This document shows positions 49,598 through 59,051 of a stretch of 64,000 nt of DNA, piece after piece (position 1 is the stretch's first letter; each line of letters opens with the position of its first letter). The notes below the pieces were generated by a model. It had not been told where the DNA came from and ran no database searches. It saw only the letters and a list, made by a program, of their open reading frames with translations. Origin of the DNA: Bin87 sp965203195 (lineage in GTDB: Bacteria; Chloroflexota; Dehalococcoidia; Lucifugimonadales; UBA3495); the NCBI GenBank assembly GCA_965203195.1, contig OZ241860.1:186001-250000 (forward strand), written 5' to 3'. The translations under genes were made by a program, and so were the position numbers.

Positions 49598-51694
49598 ATG
49601 GTACAGCAAACATCATCGGCAACCCGCGCCATCCACAGCCCCGCCTCGCCCGGCGCCGCCACGCCGGCGCCGGCGGCGCTGGACGACGCCATCGGCCGGT
49701 TGCAGGATCACTTCCGCAGCATCCAGAACGTCCTCGGCTACTGGTGGGGCGAGCTGGAATCCAACAATACGATGGAAGCGGAGTACGTTATGTTATCCCG
49801 CTTCCTGGGGCGGCGCAACCCGGAACGGGAACGGCATATCGTCAACTACCTGTTGCACAAGCAGCGGGACGACGGCTCCTGGCCGATTTACTACGGCGCG
49901 CCCGGCGACCTGTCCACTTCGGTAGAGTGCTACTTCGCCCTGAAGTTGTGCGGCCAGTCTCCCGATGCGGAGCCGATGCGCCGGGCTCGCCGGTTCATCC
50001 TGGAACGGGGCGGCATTCCCAAAACGCGGATGTTCACCCGCATCTGGCTGGCGCTGTTCGGCCAGTGGGAATGGGACGGCACGCCGCGTCTGCCCACCGA
50101 AATGATCCTGCTGCCCCCCTGGGCGCCGTTCAGCATCTACCGCTTCGCCAGCTGGGCCCGGGGCTGCATCGTGCCCCTGTCCATCGTGCTGTCCCGCCGC
50201 CCGGTGCGTACCATACCGCCGGAATGCGCCATTGACGAACTGTTCCCCAACGGGCGCTCCGCCGCCGACTATTCGCTGCCGGCGCCGCCGGGATTCAACC
50301 TGCCCCGCCTGGTGCATCTGGCGGAGCGCACCGTAGGCACGATTTACAACCGCCTGCGCTTCAACCCCTTCCGCAAGCTGGCCGAAAAGAAGGCCATCCG
50401 CTGGATACTGGAGCGGCAGGAGGACGACGGCAGCTGGGCCGGCATTCAGCCCCCTTGGGTGTACAGCCTGATTGCCTTGAGCGTGTGCGGGTTTGACAAC
50501 GACCACCCGGCCATGGCGAAAGGGTTCAGCGGGCTGGACGGCTTCGGCATCCAGAAGGGCGATATGTGGACGATACAGGGCTGCATTTCGCCGGTATGGG
50601 ATACCTGCCTGGTGGTGCAGGCGCTGGCGGAAAGCGGCGTGGCGCCCGACGACCCGATGCTGGAAGCGGCCACGCGCTGGCTGGTGGACAAGCAGATCCT
50701 GGTGGGCGGCGACTGGCAGGTGCAAGCCCGGCAGGTGCAGCCCGGCGGCTGGGCCTTTGAGTTTTACAACGACTATTACCCCGACATTGACGATACCGCC
50801 GAGGTGGTTCTGGCCTTGCGTCTGGGTCGGCTGCCCGGCGCCGAGGACGGACGCCGCCGCCAGGCCATCTCCAGGGCCTTGCAGTGGGTTGCCGGGATGC
50901 AGAACAAGGACGGCGGCTGGGCGTCTTTTGACAAGAACAACAATCACGGCTACCTGACGGCCCTTACTTTCAGCGATTTCGGCGAGGTGCTGGACCCGTC
51001 CAGCGCCGATGTCACCGCCCATGTGCTGGAAATGTACGGCCGGCTGGGCTACAAGACCGATGACCGCACCCTACAGGCCGCCTATCGTTACCTGCGCGCC
51101 GAACAGGAAGCGGACGGCAGCTGGTTCGGGCGGTGGGGCGTCAACTACATCTACGGCCTGGGGGCGGCGCTGCCGGCGCTGGAAGCGGCGGGCGAAAATA
51201 TGCGCCAGCCCTACATCCGGCGCGCGGTGGAATGGCTGGCGTCCCGCCAGAACGATGACGGCGGCTGGGGCGAGTCCTGCGCCTCTTATATTGACCCGGC
51301 GCAGCGCGGCGCGGGGCCAAGCACGGCCTCGCAGACGGGGTGGGCCATCATCGCCATGATTGCGGCGGGCGAGGCCGGCCATCCCGCCACGCAGCGGGGC
51401 GTCCGCTACCTGCTGGACACGCAGCGGCCGGGCGGCGACTGGGATGAACCGCACTTCACCGGCACGGGGTTTCCCGGCTACCTGAAGGGAGAACGGGTCG
51501 CGAAGATCCCGCAGCCGGGGGAACGGGGCTTTCAGGGCGCTGAGCTGTCGGCCGGGTTTATGATCAACTATCACCTGTACCGGAACACCTGGCCGCTGCT
51601 GGCGCTGGCGCGCTACCGCAAGGCGCTGGGGCTGGCGGCGCCCGGCATAGTTGCGCCGCCACCACCACATCGCAACGGCACCTATGCCCCGTAA
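49598..51694 (+). CDS. shc: squalene-hopene cyclase
   Basis: 698 aa monotopic membrane enzyme that cyclises squalene to hopene/hopanol. The protonating DXDD motif is in YYPDIDDTAEVVLALR (about residue 390). QW repeats abound: KQRDDGSWPIYYG, RQEDDGSWAGIQPPW, MQNKDGGWASFDKNN, AEQEADGSWFGRWG, RQNDDGGWGESCAS and TQRPGGDWDEPHFTG. GTG at 49592 is an alternative start; neither has a clear ribosome site. It ends the hpnHGA-shc run. Squalene synthesis genes (hpnCDE or sqs) are not in the window. Confidence 0.95.
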   Translation: MVQQTSSATRAIHSPASPGAATPAPAALDDAIGRLQDHFRSIQNVLGYWWGELESNNTMEAEYVMLSRFLGRRNPERERHIVNYLLHKQRDDGSWPIYYGAPGDLSTSVECYFALKLCGQSPDAEPMRRARRFILERGGIPKTRMFTRIWLALFGQWEWDGTPRLPTEMILLPPWAPFSIYRFASWARGCIVPLSIVLSRRPVRTIPPECAIDELFPNGRSAADYSLPAPPGFNLPRLVHLAERTVGTIYNRLRFNPFRKLAEKKAIRWILERQEDDGSWAGIQPPWVYSLIALSVCGFDNDHPAMAKGFSGLDGFGIQKGDMWTIQGCISPVWDTCLVVQALAESGVAPDDPMLEAATRWLVDKQILVGGDWQVQARQVQPGGWAFEFYNDYYPDIDDTAEVVLALRLGRLPGAEDGRRRQAISRALQWVAGMQNKDGGWASFDKNNNHGYLTALTFSDFGEVLDPSSADVTAHVLEMYGRLGYKTDDRTLQAAYRYLRAEQEADGSWFGRWGVNYIYGLGAALPALEAAGENMRQPYIRRAVEWLASRQNDDGGWGESCASYIDPAQRGAGPSTASQTGWAIIAMIAAGEAGHPATQRGVRYLLDTQRPGGDWDEPHFTGTGFPGYLKGERVAKIPQPGERGFQGAELSAGFMINYHLYRNTWPLLALARYRKALGLAAPGIVAPPPPHRNGTYAP

Positions 51695-51891
51695 CCCGCG
51701 CCGGCGACTGCCGTAACGATTGGCGGGGGCGTGGCCGGCCGCCCGTCCCGGCGCTGGTTGCTGACCGGCCATCTCCGCAACCGGCATTGCCGGGCTCAAG
51801 GCGCCGGCGCGGGTGGCTCACAGGGCAGGGGCAGCGCGCGCGTGGTCGGGTACGGGCCACGGGCGTCCAGTCAAGGAACGGGCCGGCGGCG

Positions 51892-51920
51892 TTGCCCGCG
51901 CCCGCGCCGGCGGGTACACT
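51892..51920 (+). promoter_or_regulatory. promoter of the MNT/HEPN pair
   Basis: TTGCCC (51892-51897), a 17-base spacer, TACACT (51915-51920), 55 bases before the ATG at 51975. It lies in a 280-base gap with no other gene. Confidence 0.5.
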
Positions 51921-51974
51921 GGCGGGTGTCGCAATCACGGACGCCGGGCGCGGAGCGCCGGGAGGAACCGGACT

Positions 51975-52313
51975 ATGGAGCCGCATCTGAACGCCGCCGA
52001 ACTGGAATGGGTTGCAGCCTACCGCAAGGCTGTTGACGAGCAGTATCCGGGGACGGTGATGCGAATGCTGCTGTATGGCGCGGAAGCCCGAGGCTGTCTG
52101 CTTGACGATAACAAGTTGAACCTGCTGCTGGTAACGCGGGACGAGGCTGAGGAAAAGGCGTACCCAATGGAACTGCTGGGGTACAGCCTGGCCGATTTCG
52201 TGGCAACTTTTCCATTCGTTACGGTTTGGACACAAAAGGAATGGCGCCGGCAGAAAGAAGCCGGGTCGCTATTCCAGCAGGCGATGGAGCAGCACGGTGT
52301 ATGGTTACAGTGA
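51975..52313 (+). CDS. degenerate minimal-nucleotidyltransferase (MNT-like) protein
   Basis: 112 aa with GGAGGAA upstream. The MNT fold is recognisable in MRMLLYGAEARGCLLDDNKL followed by NLLLVTRDEAEE, aligned with the family pattern LFGSRARGxxxxDSDIDLLV. But the GS of the phosphate loop is GA and the DxD metal pair reads NKLN, so it should be catalytically dead. It overlaps a HEPN gene by 13 bases, the usual antitoxin-toxin layout. Possibly a non-enzymatic partner. Confidence 0.65.
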   Translation: MEPHLNAAELEWVAAYRKAVDEQYPGTVMRMLLYGAEARGCLLDDNKLNLLLVTRDEAEEKAYPMELLGYSLADFVATFPFVTVWTQKEWRRQKEAGSLFQQAMEQHGVWLQ

Positions 52314-52732
52314 ATCGCGGCTTGGCGGTTGCGGAATGGCAGCGCAGCCGGTCGGCATTGCAATCAGCGTCGGTATTGAGCCGGGCCGAGCTTTCTGCCG
52401 ATGCCATCTCCCGGGCCTACTATGCCATCCTCCACGCCGCCAAAGCGGCGCTGCTAACCAGATCTATAACTGCCAGCAGCCACCATGCCATCAACCGTTT
52501 GTTGAACCGGCATCTGATTTACGCTGGCTTTGTTGAGCGGGAATGGCTGGATGTGTTCCGGGCTGCGATGCGGGCCAGGATGGAGGCGGACTACGATGTC
52601 ATGGCGGCATTCACGCCATGGCAAGCGGAGGGCCACCGCCGGCAGGCCGCCGCCTTCTGCGCGCGTATCCGCCGTCATCTGCGGGCAGAGGGGTTTGACG
52701 ATGGGGAACTGAATGGCGATGACGGGCCGTAA
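52301..52732 (+). CDS. HEPN-domain protein (putative RNase toxin)
   Basis: 143 aa, all-helical. The HEPN motif R-x6-H appears as SRAYYAILHAAKAALL, preceded by LSADA, with further helices RLLNRHLIYAGFVEREWLDV and ADYDVMAAFTPWQAE. HEPN proteins with this motif are metal-independent RNases. ATG 52301 overlaps the MNT-like gene by 13 bases. Together they form a MNT/HEPN-type toxin-antitoxin pair in which the MNT side looks inactive. Confidence 0.72.
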   Translation: MVTVNRGLAVAEWQRSRSALQSASVLSRAELSADAISRAYYAILHAAKAALLTRSITASSHHAINRLLNRHLIYAGFVEREWLDVFRAAMRARMEADYDVMAAFTPWQAEGHRRQAAAFCARIRRHLRAEGFDDGELNGDDGP

Positions 52733-52924
52733 AGCCGGGGCAACGGCCTGACGTCAAAGCCGGTCAGTCACAATACGATCAGGATCAACAGGGCAAGCCG
52801 GGCAGCGGCGGGCGTTGCCCGCGCCCGGAACAAGGCGGGCGGCGTGTGCTATTATGGGGCGGGCCGGCATAGCTGATGCTGTCGGCCCGTTGCCACCCCG
52901 AACCGCACAGGTGGAGGTATTCCC
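52733..52924. other. short intergenic region with possible promoter
   Basis: 192 bases. TATTAT at 52850-52855 could be a -10 for the amidohydrolase. The -35 region is unclear. Confidence 0.3.
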
Positions 52925-53941
52925 ATGTCCCCGACCGGCAATGACTGGCTGGCTCTTACCACGGAACCCGCGCGGCAACCCGACCTGCCCATCTGCGACC
53001 CGCATCATCACTTCTGGGTGCAACGCCCGGAACCGGCGGATTACCAGCAGTATCTGCTGCCCGAACTGCTGGCCGACATCAACAGCGGCCACAATGTCCG
53101 TTCCACGGTGTTTATTGAGGCCCGCTCTGAATACCGCGCCGACGGGCCGGAGGAGTTCCGCTCCGTGGGCGAGGTGGAGTTCGTCCAGCGGATTGCCGAG
53201 GAAAGCGCGTCGGGCCGTTATGGGGAAAGCCGCGCCGCCGCCGCCATCATCGGGCGCGCTGATCTCAAAATGGGCGCCGCCGTCCGCCCGGTACTGGAAG
53301 CTTTGCAGGCCGCCAGCCCCGACCGCTTGCGCGGCATTCGCCACGCCGTGGGCTGGGATCCCCACCCGGAGGTGGAAAACCGCGAGGTGGAAGGCTGCCT
53401 GTTCCGGGACGATTACCTGGCCGGCGCCCGCGTTCTGCGGGATATGGGCTTGCTGCTGGAGACTACGGTCTATTTTCCGCAGCTGCCCGACTTGGCCGAT
53501 TTCGCCCGCAAGATTCCCGACCTGCCTATCGTCCTCAATCACATTGGCGGAATGATACGCACCGGGCCTTACGCCAACCGGGACGATGAGGTGACGGCGC
53601 AGTGGCGGCGGGGCATCGCCGCGGTGGCCGCCTGCCCGAACATCGCGCTCAAGCTGGGGGGCATCGGTATGCCCCGCATCGGCTTTGACTGGCACACCCG
53701 CGCCGCGCCGATTGGTTCGGAGGAACTGGCGGCGTCCGTCGGGCCGTGGCTGGATTACTGCCTGGAGCAGTTCGGCCCCGACCGCTGTATGTTTGAGAGC
53801 AACTTCCCGGTGGACAAGGTGTCCTTCTCCTACAATGTCCTCTACAACGCTTTCAAGCGCATTGCCGGGCCTTATACGGACGCCGAGCGCGCCGCCGCCT
53901 TTCACGACACCGCCGTCCGTATTTACCGCATCACCGACTAG
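52925..53941 (+). CDS. amidohydrolase_2-family hydrolase
   Basis: 338 aa TIM barrel with GGAGGTA before the ATG. Metal site CDPHHHFWVQR at the N-terminus, IVLNHIGGM in the middle and CMFESNFPVDK near the C-terminus. The pattern is that of the L-fuconolactonase/2-pyrone-4,6-dicarboxylate lactonase group. It is followed after 89 bases by an epoxide-hydrolase gene, so a shared catabolic role is plausible but unproven. Distinct from the amidohydrolase at 12606. Confidence 0.88.
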   Translation: MSPTGNDWLALTTEPARQPDLPICDPHHHFWVQRPEPADYQQYLLPELLADINSGHNVRSTVFIEARSEYRADGPEEFRSVGEVEFVQRIAEESASGRYGESRAAAAIIGRADLKMGAAVRPVLEALQAASPDRLRGIRHAVGWDPHPEVENREVEGCLFRDDYLAGARVLRDMGLLLETTVYFPQLPDLADFARKIPDLPIVLNHIGGMIRTGPYANRDDEVTAQWRRGIAAVAACPNIALKLGGIGMPRIGFDWHTRAAPIGSEELAASVGPWLDYCLEQFGPDRCMFESNFPVDKVSFSYNVLYNAFKRIAGPYTDAERAAAFHDTAVRIYRITD

Positions 53942-54030
53942 ACGGGGGCAACCTGACGGGAGCAACCGGGCGGGGCAACGCCGCGTCTCATTCCCTTTCC
54001 GCCGCGCCGAAGGTCAAGGAGAGCATTGCT

Positions 54031-55179
54031 ATGGAACCCTTTGTCATCAATATCAGCGACGAGACGCTGGACGATTTGCGCCATCGTCTGGGGCAGACCC
54101 GGTGGCCCGACGAGATGCCCGGCGTGGGCTGGGATTACGGTTCCAACCTGGCCTATATCAGGGAGCTGGTGGAGTACTGGCGCACGGAATTTGACTGGCG
54201 CGCCCAGGAAAAGAAGCTCAACGCTTTCCGGCATTACAAGTCGGCGGTGGACGGGCTGGACATTCATTTCATCCAGGAGCGGGGGACGGGGCCGAGTCCG
54301 ATGCCGCTGGTGATTACGCACGGCTGGCCCAGCACTTTCTTTGAGATGACGAAAATCATTCCGCTGCTGGCCGACCCCGGCGGGCACGGGGGCGACCCGG
54401 CGGACGCCTTTGATGTGGTGGCGCCGTCGCTGCCCGGTTTCGGCTTTTCGCAGGCGGCGCAAGCGCCGGGGATGCAGGTGCAGAAAGTCGCCGACCTGTG
54501 GGCCAAGTTGATGACAGAGCATCTGGGCTACGGCAGGTTTGCGGCCCAGGGCGGGGACATTGGCGCCGGGGTGACTTCCCGGCTGGGCTACGCTCATGCC
54601 GACAAGATGATCGGCATTCACCTGACTTCCATAACCCGGCCCACGCCGTACCTGGGCCCCGGTTCGCAGCCGTTGACCGCCGCCGAGCAGGCCCATTCCG
54701 ACCAGCGGGAACGGTGGCAGCAAAGCGAGGGCGGTTACAGCCACATTCAAGGCACCAAGCCGCAAACCCTGTCCTATGGCCTCAACGATTCGCCGGCGGG
54801 GCTGGCCGCCTGGATTGTGGAGAAGTATCGCACCTGGAGCGACTGCAACGGCGATGTGGAGAGCCGGTACAGCAAAGACGAGCTGCTCACTACCGTGACC
54901 ATTTACTGGGCCACGCAGACGATTGGGTCGTCGGTGCGGATGTACAAGGAAAACCAGAGTTCGGTCTGGGAGATGGGCCGGGACGAGAAGGTGGGCACGC
55001 CGGCGGGGATGGCGATGTTCCCGCAGGAAATTGCCCGCCCGCCCCGGGAGTGGGCGGAGCGTTCCTACGATGTGCGGCGGTGGCAGGAAATGCCGCGGGG
55101 CGGACACTTTGCGGCGCTGGAGGAACCGGAGCTGCTGGCTCACGAAATCCGCGCGTTTTTCCGCCCGTTCCGGGGCTGA
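54031..55179 (+). CDS. epoxide hydrolase (EHN-type alpha/beta hydrolase)
   Basis: 382 aa. The N-terminal EHN domain (FVINISDETLDDLRHRLGQT and RWPD) is typical of microsomal-type epoxide hydrolases. The core has oxyanion motif HGWPS, SLPGFGFS, and the Asp nucleophile in AAQGGDIGAGVTSRLG, with the catalytic His in GGHFAALEEPELLA. It opens epoxides to diols. AAGGAG lies about 15 bases before the ATG. Confidence 0.9.
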   Translation: MEPFVINISDETLDDLRHRLGQTRWPDEMPGVGWDYGSNLAYIRELVEYWRTEFDWRAQEKKLNAFRHYKSAVDGLDIHFIQERGTGPSPMPLVITHGWPSTFFEMTKIIPLLADPGGHGGDPADAFDVVAPSLPGFGFSQAAQAPGMQVQKVADLWAKLMTEHLGYGRFAAQGGDIGAGVTSRLGYAHADKMIGIHLTSITRPTPYLGPGSQPLTAAEQAHSDQRERWQQSEGGYSHIQGTKPQTLSYGLNDSPAGLAAWIVEKYRTWSDCNGDVESRYSKDELLTTVTIYWATQTIGSSVRMYKENQSSVWEMGRDEKVGTPAGMAMFPQEIARPPREWAERSYDVRRWQEMPRGGHFAALEEPELLAHEIRAFFRPFRG

Positions 55180-55272
55180 CCGCAAGCTCCAGGATAACGG
55201 CCGGACAGCGGGGGCCGGGGACAATGGCGATTGTCCCCGGCCCCCGGCGTCGTCGGGTGGCGGCGTGGCCGG

Positions 55273-56148
55273 TCAGCGGCGCAGGAAATCGACGATATGC
55301 GGGTTCACCGCCTCCGGTTTTTCCTGGTGCATGAAGTGGCCGGTTCCGGGGATGATGACCCGTTCCAGACCGCCGGCGAAGTAGGCGTCGGTGGCGGCGC
55401 TCTGGAAGGCTTCCAGACGCCGGGGGCGGTCGCGGGTGCCGTGCAGGGCCAGGGTGGGGACAGTTACGGGGCCGGCGTCGATGCGGGCCTGGTCGGCGCG
55501 CACGGCGGCGTCGCTTTGGGATGCGTCGTAGCGGGCGCGGTAGTAGCCCAGGGCGGCCTGGACCACGCCGGGCTGCCGGAAGGTGGCGCGGATGCTCTCC
55601 AGCGCCGCCGCCGGGATGTCCCACTCGGGCGCCGCCCAGCGCCACCATTGCTCAATGAAGGCGAAGTCGTTGTGGGCCACGGTTTCCTCAGCGAAGGGCA
55701 TCTGGAAATAGTAGGAATGCCAGGTGCCTTGCAGGTACTGGAAGTCGCGGCTCAATTCCCGGTCCACCTGGCCGGCGGCGATGGTGACCAGGCGGCTGAC
55801 TTTTTCCGGGGCCAGGACGGTGGCGCCGACCACGGCGCCGGCGCCCCAGTCGTTGCCGATGAGGCAGGCCCGTTCCGCGCCTAAGGCATCGATCAGGGCC
55901 ACGGCGTCCCGGGCCAGCAGGGCTGGGTGGTAGCGTCCGTCGGCCGGGGCGGTGGTGGGCGCATAGCCGCGCATAAAGGGGGCCACGGCGCGGAAGCCGG
56001 CGGCGGCCAGGTCGGGCAGCAGGTGGCGGAAGGACCAGGCGTGGTCGGGGAAGCCGTGCAGGCAAAGGGCCAGGGGGCCTTCGCCCATTTCCAGGTAGTG
56101 GAAGTTGATGCCGTTGGCGTTGACGCTGCCGGCGGTGAAGTCGGTCAT
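55273..56148 (-). CDS. alpha/beta hydrolase (epoxide hydrolase/dehalogenase-like)
   Basis: 291 aa. It has FHYLEMGEGPLALCLHGFPD, then PFMRGYAPT, an Asp nucleophile in CLIGNDWGAGAVVGATVL, a cap region and the catalytic His in IIPGTGHFMHQEKPEAVNP. The Asp nucleophile points to epoxide hydrolase or haloalkane/fluoroacetate dehalogenase, not esterase. The frame stays open for another 600 bases upstream, but that part reads antisense through rpsT and repeat copy B and is not conserved. Start at 56148 or the Met three codons earlier (56157). Confidence 0.88.
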   Translation of the reverse strand: MTDFTAGSVNANGINFHYLEMGEGPLALCLHGFPDHAWSFRHLLPDLAAAGFRAVAPFMRGYAPTTAPADGRYHPALLARDAVALIDALGAERACLIGNDWGAGAVVGATVLAPEKVSRLVTIAAGQVDRELSRDFQYLQGTWHSYYFQMPFAEETVAHNDFAFIEQWWRWAAPEWDIPAAALESIRATFRQPGVVQAALGYYRARYDASQSDAAVRADQARIDAGPVTVPTLALHGTRDRPRRLEAFQSAATDAYFAGGLERVIIPGTGHFMHQEKPEAVNPHIVDFLRR

Positions 56149-56240
56149 CGCATTCATTATTGATCCGTTCATCCGGGATCCGTAGCTCCGGCGCTGAAAC
56201 GCCGGGGGCATCGCGGCGCAGAGGGCTTCGGGGAGGCTGG

Positions 56241-56498
56241 CTACCGGATGGCGCGGATCCGGTTGAGGGCGACGGCGAGGCGGGCTTTGCGGCGGGAGGC
56301 GTTGTTCCGGTGCAGCACGCCCTTGCGGACGGCGATGTCCAGCATACTCATGGCGTTGCGGACGGCGTCCTCGGATTCGGGGGCGGCGACGGACAGGGCG
56401 CGGCGGGCGCGCCCGACGGCGGTGCGGGTGGCGCGGCGCACGCTCATATTGCGGGCGTAGCGTTTCACGGATTGGCGGTGGGCTTTGGGTGCCGGCAA
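56241..56498 (-). CDS. rpsT: 30S ribosomal protein S20
   Basis: 85 aa beginning at TTG 56498 with AGGAG 7 bases upstream: PAPKAHRQSVKRYARN, then SVRRATRTAVGRARRAL, AVRNAMSMLDIAVRKGVLHR and NNASRRKARLAVALNRI. Length and the helical basic pattern match S20, which binds 16S rRNA. The frame extends upstream with ATG at 56561, but that part is not S20-like. Confidence 0.92.
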   Translation of the reverse strand: MPAPKAHRQSVKRYARNMSVRRATRTAVGRARRALSVAAPESEDAVRNAMSMLDIAVRKGVLHRNNASRRKARLAVALNRIRAIR

Positions 56499-56607
56499 AG
56501 GGAATCTCCTGTAGGGTAGGTTGGCGACAGGAATGATAGCAGGAGGAGCGCGAAATGTCATCCGCCGTCATCGTGGCACCGTTATCATAACGAAGGGAGT
56601 TTCCCGG

Positions 56608-57481
56608 GGCGCGTCGTGAAATCGCCCGCCAGTCCGGGAGGGGCCGGCAATCCGGGGCAAGGGCCCGTGGCCTGCGGAGCAGGCGGGCGGTGAGGATGCC
56701 CGGATGCCGGCTTGCACCGGACCGACGGGGGTTATGCGATGCCGCCGTTGGCGACGGCACAATGCGCTTGGCGAGGGGCCTTAATTCACTGGCGCTCCTT
56801 GATTGGCGTGGATATTGCGGTTACCAGGGCGGTTCCGGCGGGCGGGGGGCGGGCGGTTGGGGGGATGGCTACGGTTTTCATAGGGAAGTCGGCTCCTTTT
56901 CGGTGCGTGGGTGGTTGGCAAATTGATGGCATCGGGGAAGGCTCGGGCTGGCCTTTTGGGTTCCAGGTTGTCGGCGCTACGGCCTGAGAGCGTAACGCGT
57001 GAATTTCGTCCTAGTTTTCCGTGTCCCGGAGCGGCGGCTTTTGAGGGCCGACAGCCCGGCACGGGGCGGTGGTGACATCCGCTGGCTGGCACAGAACTAC
57101 ACGGGCCGCACGATACATACAGCGACGAAGCAGGACCAGCTGAAATTGGGTTCCGACAAAGGGTTAGGCCGTTTCCTGGAGGCCCGTTTGGTGGTTAGCC
57201 CGAAAGGTTGTTCCCCGATGGTGGTACGACGTCGATTTCGGATTGGATTGGGCATTGCGGTGTCCGTTTTGGCGCCGGGCGCGCGTCCGCGCCGGGGCTG
57301 TGGCGGATGGCGGTCGGGGCAGCTGTCCCCGGGCCGCCGGGCGGGTTGCCGCATCCGTGTTTGAGGTTAGCAGTACTGATGTTCAGGGCGCAAGGGCGCG
57401 GATGTCATAATTGGCGGCGAATTTTAAAATCCGACGGGCGGATTGGGCGCGGCGCCGGGATCAGGGCGCGGCGGGCGCCGG
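56608..57481 (+). repeat. long inverted repeat, copy B
   Basis: Partner of 27546-28612 in opposite orientation, about 874 bp. It has the uninterrupted target CCAATTATGACATCC (minus strand, about 57405-57419) where copy A carries the MITE. The sequence between copies is about 28 kb. No gene is assigned inside; open frames such as the one from 56999 are broken in copy A. Confidence 0.85.
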
Positions 57482-57677
57482 CGGAGACCGGAGTCTGTTG
57501 GGAACGCCGGGATGTCGGGGAAACGCCCGGATGTAGGGAAACGCCGGGATGCCAGCCGGCGCCGGAATGACGGGCAAAGATCAAACCGCCCGATTGGAAA
57601 CGCTGCCCTGGCGTCTGCGGCGAATTGACCCGTCGTCGGCGTGGGCGCTACACTTCCCGACGAGGGTGAGGCACATT
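57482..57677. other. short-repeat spacer before dtd
   Basis: Contains three near-copies of GGGAACGCCGGGATG-type words and an inverted GCCAGCCGGCGCCGGAATG segment, resembling small dispersed palindromic repeats. No gene. Confidence 0.5.
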
Positions 57678-58151
57678 ATGCGCGCTTTGCTGCAACGGGT
57701 TACATCGGCGTCGGTTCGCATCGGCGCCGGCGAAACGGCGCGCATCGGCCCCGGCCTGCTGATACTGCTGGGCATAGCCGAGGGCGACGAGCAGGCGGAC
57801 GCGCGGTATGTGGTGGATAAAGCGGCGCAGATGCGGATTTTCGCGGACGAGCAGGGCCGTTTCAACCGCTCCGTCCTGGATGTGAATGGCGAATTGCTGG
57901 TGGTGTCCCAGTTCACCCTCTATGCGGACACGCGGCGGGGGCGGCGGCCGGATTTCACCCGCGCCGCCGCGCCCGATGCGGCGCGACAGCTCTACGAATA
58001 CACCATCGGGCTGTTCCGGGAAACCGGCCTGAGGGTAGCAGCCGGCGAGTTCCGGGCGTATATGTATGTGCAGCTGGAAAACGACGGTCCGGTGACCATC
58101 TTGGTGGACAGCGCCGACCGGAGCCGGCCGCGCCGCAGTCTGTCCGGCTGA
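57678..58151 (+). CDS. dtd: D-aminoacyl-tRNA deacylase
   Basis: 157 aa. It removes D-amino acids mischarged on tRNA. MRALLQRVTSASVRIGAGE, GLLILLGIAEGDEQAD, the SQFTLYADTRRGRRPDF motif and the C-terminal NDGPVTILVDS (Gly-cisPro) are diagnostic. ATG 57678; the upstream extension is repeat-derived. It directly follows repeat copy B. Confidence 0.95.
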   Translation: MRALLQRVTSASVRIGAGETARIGPGLLILLGIAEGDEQADARYVVDKAAQMRIFADEQGRFNRSVLDVNGELLVVSQFTLYADTRRGRRPDFTRAAAPDAARQLYEYTIGLFRETGLRVAAGEFRAYMYVQLENDGPVTILVDSADRSRPRRSLSG

Positions 58152-58172
58152 ACCGGATCAGGCTGAACCGGG

Positions 58173-59051
58173 TCAGGCTACGGCCGGCATCACCTCCGCG
58201 GCGATGGTCGCCAGGGCCGGGAACACTTCCGAGGGGTTGCCGGAGTAGGGCGACACCACGATGCGGGATACGCCGAGGTCGGCATAGGCCCGGGCGTTGG
58301 CGCGCATTTCCGCCGGCTCCGCGCCCAGGGCAAAGCGGCCGGGGCGCCCGCCCCGCAGGGGCACGCTGACGGATACGGGGATGGACGCCGGGTCGCGTCC
58401 GGCCTGTTCGGCCTGTTCGCCCAGGTAGCGGATGCCTTGCGCCAGATCCTCCGGCGGCATGGCGGTGGGATGCCAGCCGTGGCCGTGGCGGGCGGCGCGG
58501 CGGATGGCCGCCCGGCTGACGCCGCCAATCAGCAGGGGAATGCCCTCGGGGCGCGCCGGGCGGGGCGAAAAGGCCATACCGGAGAACCGGAAGAACCTGC
58601 CCTCGTGCCGGGGGTTGTCATCGCGCCACAGGGTTTTCATTATGGCGATGGACTCGTCGGTATAGGCGCCGCGCTCGGCGAATGGGACGCCCATGGCTTC
58701 CAGCTCGGTGTCAATGACGCCCACGCCTACGCCCAGGGTCAGGCGTCCGCCGGAGAGCTGGTCCAGGGTGGCCGCCTGTTTGGCCAGGCGCATAGGGTTG
58801 TGGTAGGGCAGCACCAGCACGCTGGTGCCCAGGGTGATGCGCTCGGTGCGGGCGGCGGCAAAGGCCAGGATGGTCAGCGGGTCATAGTAGGGCCGCCGGC
58901 CGATGCGCTCATAGACATAGCTGACATTGAACACATGGTCGCTGGCCCACACCGAATCGTAGCCCAGTTCCTCGGCACGGGCGGCGATCCGCACCACGTC
59001 CTGGACGTCGGTGAGGCCTTGGTTGTTGGAGAGGGAAAAGCCGATGTTCAT
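58173..59051 (-). CDS. LLM-class (F420-dependent) oxidoreductase
   Basis: 292 aa luciferase-like barrel: MNIGFSLSNNQGLTDV, DSVWASDHVFNVSY, LGTSVLVLPYHNPMRLAKQA, DQLSGGRLTLGVGVGVIDTE and LLIGGVSRAAIRRAARHGHG. Start 59051 matches the family. It is a second member of the class in the window, only distantly similar to 4458-5369. Substrate unknown. It is convergent with dtd. Confidence 0.9.
   Translation of the reverse strand: MNIGFSLSNNQGLTDVQDVVRIAARAEELGYDSVWASDHVFNVSYVYERIGRRPYYDPLTILAFAAARTERITLGTSVLVLPYHNPMRLAKQAATLDQLSGGRLTLGVGVGVIDTELEAMGVPFAERGAYTDESIAIMKTLWRDDNPRHEGRFFRFSGMAFSPRPARPEGIPLLIGGVSRAAIRRAARHGHGWHPTAMPPEDLAQGIRYLGEQAEQAGRDPASIPVSVSVPLRGGRPGRFALGAEPAEMRANARAYADLGVSRIVVSPYSGNPSEVFPALATIAAEVMPAVA

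Noticed and set aside
56149..56760. N-terminal extension of the hydrolase at 55273
   Set aside because: The extension reads through rpsT in another frame and through the long repeat; the conserved hydrolase fold starts at about 56148.
56999..57364. 121-codon frame within repeat copy B
   Set aside because: Copy A carries a one-base indel that breaks the same frame, and there is no ribosome site.
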